A stretch of DNA of 64,000 bases from an uncultured Candidatus Melainabacteria bacterium (lineage in GTDB: Bacteria > Cyanobacteriota > Vampirovibrionia > Gastranaerophilales > Gastranaerophilaceae): positions 124,001-188,000 of the forward strand of contig CAKUUC010000001.1 in the NCBI GenBank assembly GCA_934692625.1, in the 5' to 3' direction. The notes below the pieces were generated by a model. It was not told the origin of the DNA and did no database searches. It was given only the letters and a program-made list of their open reading frames with translations. Below, in pieces: positions 35,521 to 44,717 of this stretch. The position numbers and the translations under genes were made by a program. Numbering within the stretch: the stretch's first letter is position 1; each line of letters opens with the position of its first letter.

Positions 35521-37413
35521 TTATTCAATGAGTTTCCCGTCAAACAAATCCATAACCATATTTACACCGTCAGAGTGGAACGAATCAGAACCATCTAATG
35601 CTCTTCGTCTTACAGGTTGCTGAGGTGTTTGGTTAAGGCTTTGGCTTGCTATATTAGGCTTTGTTGATAAGATAGCTTTTGCTTCTTGTTCTTCTCTTTT
35701 TATTTCGGTTTGAGCAACTGTTTGTGGTGTTGTCGGACGAGCAGCGCTTTGTGCAGGGGCAGGTTTATCATCATCAGAGGCAGTTTGCTCTTTTTTTATT
35801 GCTTCGTCGCCTGATTCAGGTGCTCTGACTATTACTTTTCCTACTGCTTTTCCAAAAATTGCGGTTGTTGCTTGAATAATGAATGAATGTTTTGCACCTT
35901 CCGGTCCAAATTGTTTCAGCCAACTTTGGTTTTTGATTGTAATAATTACTTCATCAGGGGTCAACTTAACAGGAATTGCTTGCTGTTTAAGAATTGTCCT
36001 TGATGGAAAGCTTGAAATATTTTCCAATAATTTAGCCCACAATGCTTTTAGCGAATTTGGTGAGGCTGATTTTGATATCGGTACACTGTCTGTAAGAACC
36101 TCATCAACAGAAACGGTTTGTTTGGTTTTGACGGGTTGAGGTGTTTCTTGAGTTTTGGTCGTCTGAGGTGATGACATAGGTTTCATAACTTCAGGCTTTT
36201 TAACAGGTGATGGAGGAGTGTTGTACGGCGATGTATTTATCTGTTTTACACCTTCTCCTGACTCAAGAAGTGAGATTCTTTTTTGCAAATCTTCCAGTTT
36301 TGTATTTTGTGCTAAATTTGATAGGTCTAAAATTGCAACATCTAGCCATAATTTTGGATTTGCTGTTAATTTTAATTCTTTGATATAATTTGCACATTTG
36401 TCAATCAACGAAACAAGTTGATGTGATTCGATATCCGACAACGAACCTAATAGAGTTTTGGTTTGTTCTTCATTTAATTGAACAACCAAATTTGTAACAT
36501 TGTTACCTACAGATTTCAAAATAAGTGCATTTCTGAAATATTCAAGCAAGTTTGACAATATTTGTACCGGTTCATTACCTTTGTTATAAATATCATTTAA
36601 TACTTTTAGTGCTTCATTTTGATTTGATGAAATTATTGCTTTGAATAATTCTGTTAGTGTTGAAAATGACAATCTACCAAGTAGACTGTTTATATCATCA
36701 ACAGAAATTGCATTATCAGATGAATTTAAAACGCTTAACTGGTCTAAAAGTGCTATACTGTCACGCATTCCACCTGCAGAATTTTGAGCAATGTATAAAA
36801 GTGCATCATCAGTAATATTTATTTTTTCGCTATCAGCAATATAGCGCAAATGTTTTACGATATCTTCCGTTGTAATACGTTTAAAATCAAATCTTTGGCA
36901 ACGGCTCTTAATTGTATCCAAAACTTTATGAACTTCTGTTGTTGCAAGTATAAAAATTACGTTTTTAGGAGGTTCTTCAAGTGTTTTCAAAAGAGCGTTA
37001 AACGCTTGATTTGTCAACATGTGAACTTCATCGATTATATAGATTTTATAACGACTTTGAACAGGTGATAATGCTACTTTTTGAATAATTTCATCTGCAT
37101 CATTGACAGAACGATTACTTGCCGCATCGATTTCTATAACATCGATAGGAATTGAGTTTGTAATATTTTTACAATTTTCACATTCATTACACGGTGTTAT
37201 TGTTGGACCGTTTACGCAGTTTAGGGATTTGGCAAAAATTCTTGCTGTAGATGTTTTACCGGTTCCTCGTGGACCTGTAAAAAGGTAAGCATGAGAAATT
37301 CTGTCCATACTAATTGCGTTAGCAAGCGCTTTTTTTATGTGTTCTTGTCCTACAATTTGTTCAATTGTTTGTGGTCTGTATTTTCTATATAAAGGTATGT
37401 AATTATTATCCAT
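35521..37413 (-). CDS. dnaX: DNA polymerase III subunit gamma/tau
   Basis: A 630-residue clamp-loader ATPase. Walker A Gly-Pro-Arg-Gly-Thr-Gly-Lys-Thr near residue 45, the zinc site Cys-x8-Cys-x2-Cys-x2-Cys, Walker B Ile-Asp-Glu-Val-His-Met and sensor-1 residues are intact. The region after about 395 is Pro/Thr/Gln-rich, followed by a tau-type C-terminal domain. A run of seven As at residues 540-541 (35791-35797) is slippage-prone. A -1 shift would stop after five more codons. An extended -10 (TGTTATAAT) lies three to ten bases from the ATG and there is no ribosome site. Divergent from ldcA. Confidence 0.97.
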   Translation of the reverse strand: MDNNYIPLYRKYRPQTIEQIVGQEHIKKALANAISMDRISHAYLFTGPRGTGKTSTARIFAKSLNCVNGPTITPCNECENCKNITNSIPIDVIEIDAASNRSVNDADEIIQKVALSPVQSRYKIYIIDEVHMLTNQAFNALLKTLEEPPKNVIFILATTEVHKVLDTIKSRCQRFDFKRITTEDIVKHLRYIADSEKINITDDALLYIAQNSAGGMRDSIALLDQLSVLNSSDNAISVDDINSLLGRLSFSTLTELFKAIISSNQNEALKVLNDIYNKGNEPVQILSNLLEYFRNALILKSVGNNVTNLVVQLNEEQTKTLLGSLSDIESHQLVSLIDKCANYIKELKLTANPKLWLDVAILDLSNLAQNTKLEDLQKRISLLESGEGVKQINTSPYNTPPSPVKKPEVMKPMSSPQTTKTQETPQPVKTKQTVSVDEVLTDSVPISKSASPNSLKALWAKLLENISSFPSRTILKQQAIPVKLTPDEVIITIKNQSWLKQFGPEGAKHSFIIQATTAIFGKAVGKVIVRAPESGDEAIKKEQTASDDDKPAPAQSAARPTTPQTVAQTEIKREEQEAKAILSTKPNIASQSLNQTPQQPVRRRALDGSDSFHSDGVNMVMDLFDGKLIE

Positions 37414-37422
37414 GATATGATG

Positions 37423-37431
37423 ATTATAACA
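37423..37431 (-). promoter_or_regulatory. extended -10 giving a near-leaderless dnaX mRNA
   Basis: Minus-strand TGTTATAAT. The predicted start is about three bases before the dnaX ATG at 37413. Confidence 0.55.
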
Positions 37432-37457
37432 AATAAATAAAATAAAAAGGAGAGTTT

Positions 37458-38360
37458 ATGAACTTAATTAAACCTAAAAAACTCAAAATAGGTGATACTA
37501 TTGGTATCATTGCTCCATCAGGTGAGGTTGATTTTAACAAAATTTTACAGTCTGTTAAATATTTTGAACAAAAAGGTTTTAATGTAAAATTAGGTTCACA
37601 TATAAAATGTCAGGCAAACGAATATTTGGCAGGAAGTGATGAGCAACGATTGGAAGATTTGCATAACGCTTTTTTAGATGATGAAATTGATGCAATTTTG
37701 TGTGCCCGTGGTGGATATGGTGCTCTACGATTGATTGATAAAATTGATTATTCGATTATTAAAAATCATTCTAAAATTTTTTGCGGATATTCTGATGTGA
37801 CTGTTTTAAATTCTGTTTTTTACAAAAAATGCGGATTGGTTACTTTTTCAGGTCCGATGGCACAAGGTGATTTTTCTGCTGAAATTGATACTTTTACCGA
37901 AAAATATTTTTTTGAAACCTTGCAAAACGGTGAATTCCACATAACTTCAAAACTTTCAAATGAAAAATTTGACCCTGTTGAAGGAACGTTATTTGGTGGA
38001 AATTTGGCTACTTTGGCATCATTATGCGGTTTTGATTTTATCCCTGATGAAAAATTTATACTTTTTGCTGAAGATGTCGGTGAACCCGTTTATAAACTCG
38101 ACAGATATTTTACACAGTTGTTTAATATTGAACAGTTTAGTGAAAATGTTTGTGCTATTGTATGCGGTGATTTTTCTGGAATTGACAGTCAAAACTCTTT
38201 GGATATTTTGCTATCTGAAATTTCTAACAAGTATAACATTCCTGTAGTTAAAGGTTTTCCTTTTGGGCACGAAAAAGTAAAAGCAACGATTCCGTGCGGT
38301 GCTTACACAAAATTGACAAATGATGGATTGTTTGCAGAAAACTTTTTACTTGATAATTAA
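37458..38360 (+). CDS. ldcA: LD-carboxypeptidase (S66 family)
   Basis: A 300-residue murein tetrapeptide carboxypeptidase of the LdcA/MccF family, trimming the terminal D-Ala during peptidoglycan recycling. Landmarks are Ile-Ala-Pro-Ser-Gly at the start, Ala-Arg-Gly-Gly-Tyr-Gly-Ala, the nucleophile Ser in Gly-Tyr-Ser-Asp near residue 113, and the Glu and His of the triad in Glu-Asp-Val-Gly-Glu and Phe-Gly-His-Glu. There is no signal peptide, so it works in the cytoplasm on recycled fragments. AAGGAGAG precedes the ATG. Its end overlaps a convergent gene by 15 bases. Confidence 0.93.
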   Translation: MNLIKPKKLKIGDTIGIIAPSGEVDFNKILQSVKYFEQKGFNVKLGSHIKCQANEYLAGSDEQRLEDLHNAFLDDEIDAILCARGGYGALRLIDKIDYSIIKNHSKIFCGYSDVTVLNSVFYKKCGLVTFSGPMAQGDFSAEIDTFTEKYFFETLQNGEFHITSKLSNEKFDPVEGTLFGGNLATLASLCGFDFIPDEKFILFAEDVGEPVYKLDRYFTQLFNIEQFSENVCAIVCGDFSGIDSQNSLDILLSEISNKYNIPVVKGFPFGHEKVKATIPCGAYTKLTNDGLFAENFLLDN

Positions 38361-39200
38361 AACGTCTGAATCTGTGTTTTCAAGAACTCGCAAACTAACT
38401 GAGCCTAACAAAAATTTTGATATTTTTTTGTAATTTTTATTTCCGCAAACTATTAAGTCGATATCGTTTACAGTTGCATATTTTAAAATTTCTGTTGCCG
38501 GAATACCTTGTGTAATTGTCTTTTTTGCAATATCAAAGTTTTTATCTTTGAATAATGTTTCTATATCATTAAGAAGTAACATCGATGAAACTTCTTGTTT
38601 GTTTTGAATATCTAACATCCAATTTGAATCAACGTTTCCTTTCAAGAATAAGAAATCCGGCATTTCATAAACATTTAACAAATGAATGTTTTTATTTTCT
38701 AAATCCATAGTTGTTAAAACTTTTTCAACATTAGTTTTACTCTTTTCAGAATTATCAATTGCAAATAGGATATTTTTACGTTCGTTTGAAAGTTTTGAAA
38801 TGTAAACTGGAATTTTAACTGCACTGGCAAGTTCTTGAGAAACTGACCCCAGCCATTTTTGAATACCTTTTTTCCCGTGAGAACCTAAAACTATGTAATC
38901 ATAATCTTTCTTGTCACAAATTTCCAAAATCCCGTCAATAACAGTTCCACAAAGTTTTATTTTTTCACCGGTGTTTATTCCGTGTTTGATTAAAAGGTTT
39001 TCCGCATTATTCAATATTTCATCAGCGGTGTTAGTACATTGCATAACAAAATTTGAATCTTCTATTGCAGCAGAATCAGGCAAAAAACTCCAATCAATGA
39101 CGCAAACTATATCAACAGTTCCTTCTTTAATCCAGTGTGAAAAATTTTTTATAGCATTAAAACTTATATTTGAGCCGTCTGTACAAAACAAAATTTTCAT
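38346..39200 (-). CDS. tandem universal-stress-protein (UspA) domain protein
   Basis: A 284-residue protein made of two Usp domains (about 1-140 and 150-284). The first begins Ile-Leu-Phe-Cys-Thr-Asp-Gly-Ser, has Val-Leu-Gly-Ser-His-Gly-Lys-Lys-Gly and Gly-Ser-Val-Ser-Gln-Glu, the ATP-binding signature. The second has Phe-Ala-Ile-Asp-Asn-Ser-Glu, Val-Cys-Gly-Asn and Leu-Gly-Ser-Val-Ser. The start at 39200 is set by AGGAG; an earlier in-frame codon at 39230 lies inside that leader. It probably senses energy or stress state. Confidence 0.93.
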   Translation of the reverse strand: MKILFCTDGSNISFNAIKNFSHWIKEGTVDIVCVIDWSFLPDSAAIEDSNFVMQCTNTADEILNNAENLLIKHGINTGEKIKLCGTVIDGILEICDKKDYDYIVLGSHGKKGIQKWLGSVSQELASAVKIPVYISKLSNERKNILFAIDNSEKSKTNVEKVLTTMDLENKNIHLLNVYEMPDFLFLKGNVDSNWMLDIQNKQEVSSMLLLNDIETLFKDKNFDIAKKTITQGIPATEILKYATVNDIDLIVCGNKNYKKISKFLLGSVSLRVLENTDSDVLIIK

Positions 39201-39274
39201 AAAAATCTCTCCTTTTTGGTAACGATACAATATGTTAAGGAAAATTACATTACCTTCCCATATACATTTTTTTC

Positions 39275-39283
39275 TGATATGAT
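39275..39283 (+). promoter_or_regulatory. extended -10 before the alternative sigma factor gene
   Basis: TGATATGAT, 42 bases before the ATG, with AGGATTG between. It would drive the whole 39.3-44.3 kb gene run. Confidence 0.45.
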
Positions 39284-39324
39284 TAATACTGTAAGAAAGT
39301 TATTTTTATTAGGATTGTTATATA

Positions 39325-39942
39325 ATGTCGGTTGAAGATAGTATTAAACTAAAAAAATATAGAGATTTAATAGATATTATTGCAAAGGTTGAGTATCAGA
39401 AGTTTTCCAGATCGCATTTGATTGAATTGCCGGAACTTGTTAATATAGGTACTCACGCTCTTTATATTTTGTTCAAAAATCACGATCCTGAATCTTACAA
39501 TAGCTCTTATTTATCTACCGCAATTAAATGGGCAATCCGAAATGAAGTCAGACGTCGTTATAAGTGGTATACTCTCAAAAATAGAGCCTCTATATCGGAA
39601 GAAGATGAACTTACAAATGAAGTAGAATTACGAGCAGATGTATACAAAAACATATTGTCAATTGATGAATTGCAAGATGCAGAAGTTCCTACTCAAATTA
39701 AATCAAAAGACAAAACCCCTGAAGAAAGTATTGAATTTCTAGAATTGAAAGACGGAATATTAGAGGCTATAAAAAAATTACCTCCACGAGAACGAGAGTT
39801 CATTGAGTGTAAATTTTTCCAAGAAAAGAAATTAAGAGAAATTGCAAATGAATATAATATATCACAATCGAGAATTTCGAGAATTATTCAAACAGGCTTG
39901 GACAGAATAAAAAAAGACTTGGCAAAACAGGGGATGGTGTAA
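39325..39942 (+). CDS. sigma-70 family alternative sigma factor
   Basis: A 205-residue small sigma factor. Region 2 is at about 25-85 (Ser-Thr-Ala-Ile-Lys-Trp-Ala-Ile-Arg-Asn-Glu-Val-Arg-Arg, the core-binding and -10-recognition helix) and region 4 at about 145-200 (Leu-Pro-Pro-Arg-Glu-Arg-Glu-Phe, then Ser-Gln-Ser-Arg-Ile-Ser-Arg-Ile). Region 3 is degenerate or missing. It resembles WhiG/FliA- or SigB-like factors more than ECF ones. Only three bases separate it from gcvPB, so the two are co-transcribed, an unexpected pairing. No anti-sigma gene is adjacent. Confidence 0.9.
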   Translation: MSVEDSIKLKKYRDLIDIIAKVEYQKFSRSHLIELPELVNIGTHALYILFKNHDPESYNSSYLSTAIKWAIRNEVRRRYKWYTLKNRASISEEDELTNEVELRADVYKNILSIDELQDAEVPTQIKSKDKTPEESIEFLELKDGILEAIKKLPPREREFIECKFFQEKKLREIANEYNISQSRISRIIQTGLDRIKKDLAKQGMV

Positions 39943-39945
39943 ATA

Positions 39946-41367
39946 ATGAAAACAATATTTGAAAAATCAAACGGAAATGATGGTATAAATTTAACAGATA
40001 ATATGCCTGATTTGAGTTTTATTTCCGCTGAATTGAAACGTGATGGTAATATCGGATTGCCGCAATTAAGCGAATTAGATGTTATGCGTCACTATAAAGA
40101 ACTTTCAGATGCAAATTTTTGTATTGAAAAAGGCTTTTACCCATTGGGTTCCTGTACTATGAAATATAATCCGAAAGTAAATGAATTGTTGGCAACTTTG
40201 GACGGATTTAATATTCACCCTGCAGTTGATGACGATTTGGCTCAAGGTTCGTTAGAATTGATGTATAAACTTCAACAAGCGTTGTTGAAAGTTACAGGTA
40301 TGGACGCTATCACTCTTCAGCCTTCTGCGGGTGCGCACGGTGAGATGACCGGAATGATGATTATCAAAAAATATTTTGACACTATTGGAGAAAAAAGAAC
40401 AAAAGTTATCATTCCTGATTCTGCTCACGGCACAAATCCTGCAAGTGCAAAGATGAGTGGTTTTGATGTTGTTCAAATTAAGTCAAATGAAAAAGGTCAA
40501 GTTGATATTGAAGCATTAAAAGAAGTTTTATCAGATGATGTAGCTGCAATAATGATGACAAATCCTAATACTTTAGGAATTTTTGAAGAACAAATTTCTG
40601 AGATTTCTGAAATTATGCACGCAAACGGATCATTATTATATTATGATGGCGCAAATTTCAATGCCATTATGGGGTATACAAATCCGAAAATGATGGGCTT
40701 TGATGTTGTTCATTTGAATTTACACAAAACCTTTGCAACTCCGCACGGTGGTGGCGGTCCTGGTGCCGGTCCTGTTGCTGTTGTTGATAAATTGAAAGAT
40801 TATTTACCGACTCCTGTGATTTGTTATGATGGTGAAAAATATTTTAGAAATTACGATGTAAAACACTCAATAGGCAGTGTAAAGGATTTTTGCGGTAACT
40901 TTTCAGTAATGGTTAAGGCTTATGCATATATCTTGATGATGGGTAAAAATCTTAAAAATGCTTCAACTAATGCTGTTTTAAATGCAAATTATTTGAAAGA
41001 AAAATTGAAAAAGTATTACGATTTACCTTATGATGAACCTTGTATGCACGAGTTTGTCATAACCGGCGAAAAGCAAAAACACGAAAATGGTGTGTCAACG
41101 CTAAATATTGCCAAAGCTCTTATGGATGAAAATACTCACCCGCCTACGGTTTATTTTCCGTTGATTGTTCATGAAGCAATTATGATAGAACCGACAGAAT
41201 CTGAAAATAAAGAAGTTTTGGACGATTTTGTCAATGTAATGGTAAAAATAGCAAATGAATGTGCTGAAAATCCGGATAATGTTTTGACTGCACCTCATAA
41301 TACGTTTGTTAAGAAAATTGATGAAGTCACGGCTGCAAGACGTCCTGACTTAAAGTTTACGGAATAA
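39946..41367 (+). CDS. gcvPB: glycine dehydrogenase (decarboxylating) subunit 2
   Basis: A 473-residue C-terminal half of the P-protein in two-subunit glycine cleavage systems. It binds PLP on the Lys in His-Leu-Asn-Leu-His-Lys-Thr-Phe, followed by [12 protein letters not shown]-like Gly-Ser-Cys-Thr-Met-Lys-Tyr-Asn-Pro near residue 70 is also conserved. gcvPA, gcvT and gcvH are not next to it, so the system is dispersed. Catalysis: glycine decarboxylation with transfer of the aminomethyl group to the H-protein. No glycine riboswitch is seen. Confidence 0.96.
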   Translation: MKTIFEKSNGNDGINLTDNMPDLSFISAELKRDGNIGLPQLSELDVMRHYKELSDANFCIEKGFYPLGSCTMKYNPKVNELLATLDGFNIHPAVDDDLAQGSLELMYKLQQALLKVTGMDAITLQPSAGAHGEMTGMMIIKKYFDTIGEKRTKVIIPDSAHGTNPASAKMSGFDVVQIKSNEKGQVDIEALKEVLSDDVAAIMMTNPNTLGIFEEQISEISEIMHANGSLLYYDGANFNAIMGYTNPKMMGFDVVHLNLHKTFATPHGGGGPGAGPVAVVDKLKDYLPTPVICYDGEKYFRNYDVKHSIGSVKDFCGNFSVMVKAYAYILMMGKNLKNASTNAVLNANYLKEKLKKYYDLPYDEPCMHEFVITGEKQKHENGVSTLNIAKALMDENTHPPTVYFPLIVHEAIMIEPTESENKEVLDDFVNVMVKIANECAENPDNVLTAPHNTFVKKIDEVTAARRPDLKFTE

Positions 41368-41391
41368 ATACACAAGACTGGGAATATAATA

Positions 41392-42555
41392 ATGACTAAT
41401 AAAGAAACTACAAGAAAAAGAAAAATATCTTTCCCCCACATGGGAACAATTAGCTATGCTTGGGCTGCAGCATTGAGAATTATAGGTTGTGAACCTTATG
41501 TTGAGCCATATACAAGTAAAAAAGCATTATCATTGGGTACAAAACATGCTCCGGAAGCAATTTGTCTTCCTTATAAATTGATTTTAGGTAATTTTATTGA
41601 AGCAATCGAAGGTGGAGCAGATTATGTTGCAATGATTACCGCTCCTGGGTGTTGTAGACTTGGTGAATACGGTAAATGTATTGAAAATGCTTTGCACGAT
41701 TTAGGTTACGACACAAAATATATTGAAATGCAATTGTATGATGGACTTGGCGGTATTTATAACTTTTTAAAACGCGCAAGCGGTAAAAACAATCCGTTAT
41801 TGTTCTGTAGAGCAATTTTGATTGCGATTTTGAAAGTGTTTGAATTAGACAGATTAGAAGCTTTGCATTCTTTCTACAGAGCAAGAGAAATCAAGCAAGG
41901 TGATGCCGAAAAACATTACAATAAGGCTTTGAAAATTATTGATTCTTATGACACCGTTTTAGGATTACGTAAGGCAAGAAAACTTGTTGCAGAAGAAATG
42001 AAAAAAGTCGAAATTAATCCAAAACGTGAAGTTTTGCATGTTGATATCACTGGTGAAATTTATGTTGTAAATGATGAATTTTCAAACCAAAGTATTGAAA
42101 AAGAACTTGGCAGAATGGGTGTTGAAGTACGTAGAAGTCTTACTATTACAAGTTTCTTAAAAGATGCTATGATTCCAAAAATCTTTAGAAAAGGAGAAAC
42201 TCACCTTCAACGTGCTGATAGACTTGCAAAACCTTATTTGATGAGAGATATCGGCGGTGATGCGTTAGAATGTGTTTCTGACGTTGCTTATGCCGACCAA
42301 CGAGGTATTGACGGTATTATTCACTTGAGTCCGTTTACTTGTATGCCGGAAATTATGTCACAAAATATTTTCCCTGCAATGAGAGAAAATTGTGAAATAC
42401 CTATTTTACCGTTGATTTTAGATGAGCAAACAGGTAGAGCGGGTTATATCACAAGAATTGAAGCCTTTGTTGACTTGATGAGAAGACGCAAGAGAAAACA
42501 AAAAATGGCTGCCGGTGCTTCTGGTGATGAAAAACCTGCTGAAATTGTACAATAG
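41392..42555 (+). CDS. 2-hydroxyacyl-CoA dehydratase activase-related protein
   Basis: A 387-residue protein of the DUF2229-like/CoA-dehydratase-activase-related group. Recognisable parts are Lys-Ile-Ser-Phe-Pro-His-Met-Gly-Thr near the start, a conserved Cys in Glu-Ala-Ile-Cys-Leu-Pro-Tyr-Lys, Pro-Gly-Cys-Cys-Arg-Leu-Gly-Glu-Tyr-Gly, and His-Leu-Ser-Pro-Phe-Thr-Cys-Met-Pro near residue 310. The cysteines could hold a 4Fe-4S cluster. Related proteins activate dehydratases or double-cubane proteins, but no dehydratase gene is nearby, so the substrate is unknown. It sits 24 bases after gcvPB. Confidence 0.82.
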   Translation: MTNKETTRKRKISFPHMGTISYAWAAALRIIGCEPYVEPYTSKKALSLGTKHAPEAICLPYKLILGNFIEAIEGGADYVAMITAPGCCRLGEYGKCIENALHDLGYDTKYIEMQLYDGLGGIYNFLKRASGKNNPLLFCRAILIAILKVFELDRLEALHSFYRAREIKQGDAEKHYNKALKIIDSYDTVLGLRKARKLVAEEMKKVEINPKREVLHVDITGEIYVVNDEFSNQSIEKELGRMGVEVRRSLTITSFLKDAMIPKIFRKGETHLQRADRLAKPYLMRDIGGDALECVSDVAYADQRGIDGIIHLSPFTCMPEIMSQNIFPAMRENCEIPILPLILDEQTGRAGYITRIEAFVDLMRRRKRKQKMAAGASGDEKPAEIVQ

Positions 42556-42564
42556 GATAATTTG

Positions 42565-43389
42565 ATGCTAAATTTATTTAGAATATCTTTTAAAAAGACA
42601 AACGAGTGCCTAATCTTGGTTGTACCAATGGTTATATTCTTGTCTGTTTTGAGTTGGTATTTTAATTTTGCACGCTTTTCTGTTGATGAAATAAATAAGC
42701 TTATTTTTGCTGTAATTACATTGTATGTTATGTTTTGTGGTTTTTTATCATCTTGGCTTTATCTCGTTAAAAAAGTGCTAGATTATTCGCAAAAAGTTTT
42801 TTTATTTGATAAAGAAAGAATTAAAAATCTCCAAAATTTGGTTTTATCTTTGTCAAAAGGTGTTGGTAGATTGTTTATGCCGATGATGAGCGCAACTGCG
42901 CTTTATTTGCTTATTTATTCAATAATTTTTTATGTCGCAAATTTTTTCACTACTAAATATGTCGGAGCAATTGATTTTAGTGAATTTAATTGGAAACTGT
43001 TAGCGCTTTCAGGTAGTGAATTTTTGAAAATAATCAACAGTCTTGAACCAAATGAGATTAAAGTTTTGGAAACTTGGTATTTGATTATGAAAATATCAAT
43101 GCTTTTTATTTCTTTTATTTCTATCCTGTGGATACCAGAGATTGTGTATAGTAAAAAGAATGCTTTTGTGTCTTTGAAAAATTCAATCTGTAAGGTATTT
43201 TTGAATTTTGGAAAAACTATATTTTTATATTTTTATATAGTTTTAATAATTTTATTACTTGCAGCACTAAATTCAATCTTCTTTAATTCTCCATTTTGGG
43301 CATTTTTAGCAATTCTTTTAACTTACTATTTCTTTGTTTACATAGTTGTGCTATTATTCACTTATTATGAACAAAACTTCGACAGATAA
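42565..43389 (+). CDS. multipass membrane protein of unknown function
   Basis: A 274-residue protein with about six hydrophobic segments: near 15-35, 45-65, 105-125, 165-190, 215-240 and 245-265. A longer soluble loop (about 125-160) follows the third. No transporter or enzyme motif is visible. AGGATAA precedes the ATG. It lies in the sigma-factor/gcvPB gene run and overlaps the start of miaA by 23 bases, so it is translated with miaA. Confidence 0.85.
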   Translation: MLNLFRISFKKTNECLILVVPMVIFLSVLSWYFNFARFSVDEINKLIFAVITLYVMFCGFLSSWLYLVKKVLDYSQKVFLFDKERIKNLQNLVLSLSKGVGRLFMPMMSATALYLLIYSIIFYVANFFTTKYVGAIDFSEFNWKLLALSGSEFLKIINSLEPNEIKVLETWYLIMKISMLFISFISILWIPEIVYSKKNAFVSLKNSICKVFLNFGKTIFLYFYIVLIILLLAALNSIFFNSPFWAFLAILLTYYFFVYIVVLLFTYYEQNFDR

Positions 43390-44260
43390 CTCGAGTAAAC
43401 CCAAAGTCGTTGCAATTGTTGGTGCTACAGCGAGTGGTAAAACTGCATATTCAATTGAGTTAGCAAAAAAAATCAATGGCGAAATTGTTTCTGCTGATTC
43501 AAGGCTTGTTTATAAAGGATTTGATATTGGTACTGCAAAGCCTACTATTGATGAGATGGACGGAGTTCCACATCACATGGTAGATATTGTTGAACCTGAG
43601 TTTGAGTATTCTGCAGGTTTATATAAAAAACAGGCAAAAGATGTTATTTCTCAAATTTTATCGCGTGGTCATATTCCGATAGTTTGTGGTGGAACAGGGT
43701 TATATATTGATATTTTGTTGAAAAATTACGATTTACCTGAGATTGAAGCAAATCGGGAATTGCGAAATGAATTAACTCAACTTGATACCGCAAATCTTGA
43801 GGATATGTTGAAAAATTTAGATATTAATGCTTTTACTTCTATAGATAAAAATGACCGAAAAAAAATGATTAGAGCGATTGAGATTATCAAAACTACTAAT
43901 AAACCGTTAAGTCAAACTCGTGGTATGAATAAATCTGAATATAATGTTGAGTGGATTGGGAAGAATTTCGATAGAAAAACCTTGTATGAACGCATTGACA
44001 AACGTGTCGATATTATGATTGAAAACGGTTTGGTTGAGGAAACAAAAAATTTGCTTGAAAAACATGGGCGAATTCCGAATTTGGTTAATACTATCGGCTA
44101 TCGGGAAATTTTAGGGTATATTGATAATCAATGTTCCCTTGAACAAGCAGCGGAACTTCTCAAAAAAAATACCAGAAATTATGCGAAACGACAACTCACT
44201 TGGTTTCGCCGAAATGAAGAAATTAAATGGGATATCTATCCTGAAAAGCTGAAAAAGTAG
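43367..44260 (+). CDS. miaA: tRNA dimethylallyltransferase
   Basis: About 297 residues. MiaA adds a dimethylallyl group to A37 of tRNAs reading UNN codons, such as the tRNA-Leu(CAA) at 47885. The P-loop Gly-Ala-Thr-Ala-Ser-Gly-Lys-Thr is at about residue 16, followed by Ser-Ala-Asp-Ser-Arg-Leu-Val-Tyr-Lys, Gly-Thr-Ala-Lys-Pro and Gly-Gly-Thr-Gly-Leu-Tyr. No ribosome site is seen at 43367, so translation is likely coupled to the overlapping membrane-protein gene; a GTG at 43346 is the alternative start. Confidence 0.96.
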   Translation: MNKTSTDNSSKPKVVAIVGATASGKTAYSIELAKKINGEIVSADSRLVYKGFDIGTAKPTIDEMDGVPHHMVDIVEPEFEYSAGLYKKQAKDVISQILSRGHIPIVCGGTGLYIDILLKNYDLPEIEANRELRNELTQLDTANLEDMLKNLDINAFTSIDKNDRKKMIRAIEIIKTTNKPLSQTRGMNKSEYNVEWIGKNFDRKTLYERIDKRVDIMIENGLVEETKNLLEKHGRIPNLVNTIGYREILGYIDNQCSLEQAAELLKKNTRNYAKRQLTWFRRNEEIKWDIYPEKLKK

Positions 44261-44261
44261 G

Positions 44262-44708
44262 TTAAATTTTTACTTTTACAACAACCTTTTTCACTTCTGT
44301 TTGTATACTATCAATAGACACTTGCGGAGCGTGGGCTTCGTGTGGAAAAATCATTGCAAAGTTTGTTCCATCAAGAGTTACAAAATCAAACTTTGTAATT
44401 TTGTCTGAATAAAATTTGATATCTTTTTCAGAATTATAAGGTGTATCTACAGATACTGAAGAGGTTGACGTGTAGTAAATTCGTTCTTTTCCCTCTAACA
44501 AAATTTGAATATCAATATAACTGTTATGTGCTTCAAATTTCCCATCGGTTATGTTTTTAGTTGTGTAAGTTTCAACATTTGCATAATCATTGTCAATGAG
44601 TTCATAACGACCTGTTTTTATGTCAGATTTTAAATTTTTTACGAAATCCACAACGTGATCCGGTACAATTCTGTACATTGAAAGATTTTCAAGTTTATCA
44701 ATAATCAT
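44262..44708 (-). CDS. YhcH/YjgK/YiaL (TabA) family protein
   Basis: A 148-residue cupin-like protein. Family marks are Phe-Glu-Ala-His-Asn-Ser-Tyr-Ile-Asp-Ile-Gln and Phe-Pro-His-Glu-Ala-His-Ala-Pro-Gln, the metal-binding His/Glu set. Relatives act in sialic acid/ManNAc handling, beta-galactosidase subunits (EbgC) or biofilm control (TabA). It follows the transketolase N-subunit gene by nine bases and belongs to that operon with tagA, so a link to ManNAc metabolism is attractive but unproven. Confidence 0.9.
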   Translation of the reverse strand: MIIDKLENLSMYRIVPDHVVDFVKNLKSDIKTGRYELIDNDYANVETYTTKNITDGKFEAHNSYIDIQILLEGKERIYYTSTSSVSVDTPYNSEKDIKFYSDKITKFDFVTLDGTNFAMIFPHEAHAPQVSIDSIQTEVKKVVVKVKI

Positions 44709-44717
44709 AGTTTAACC

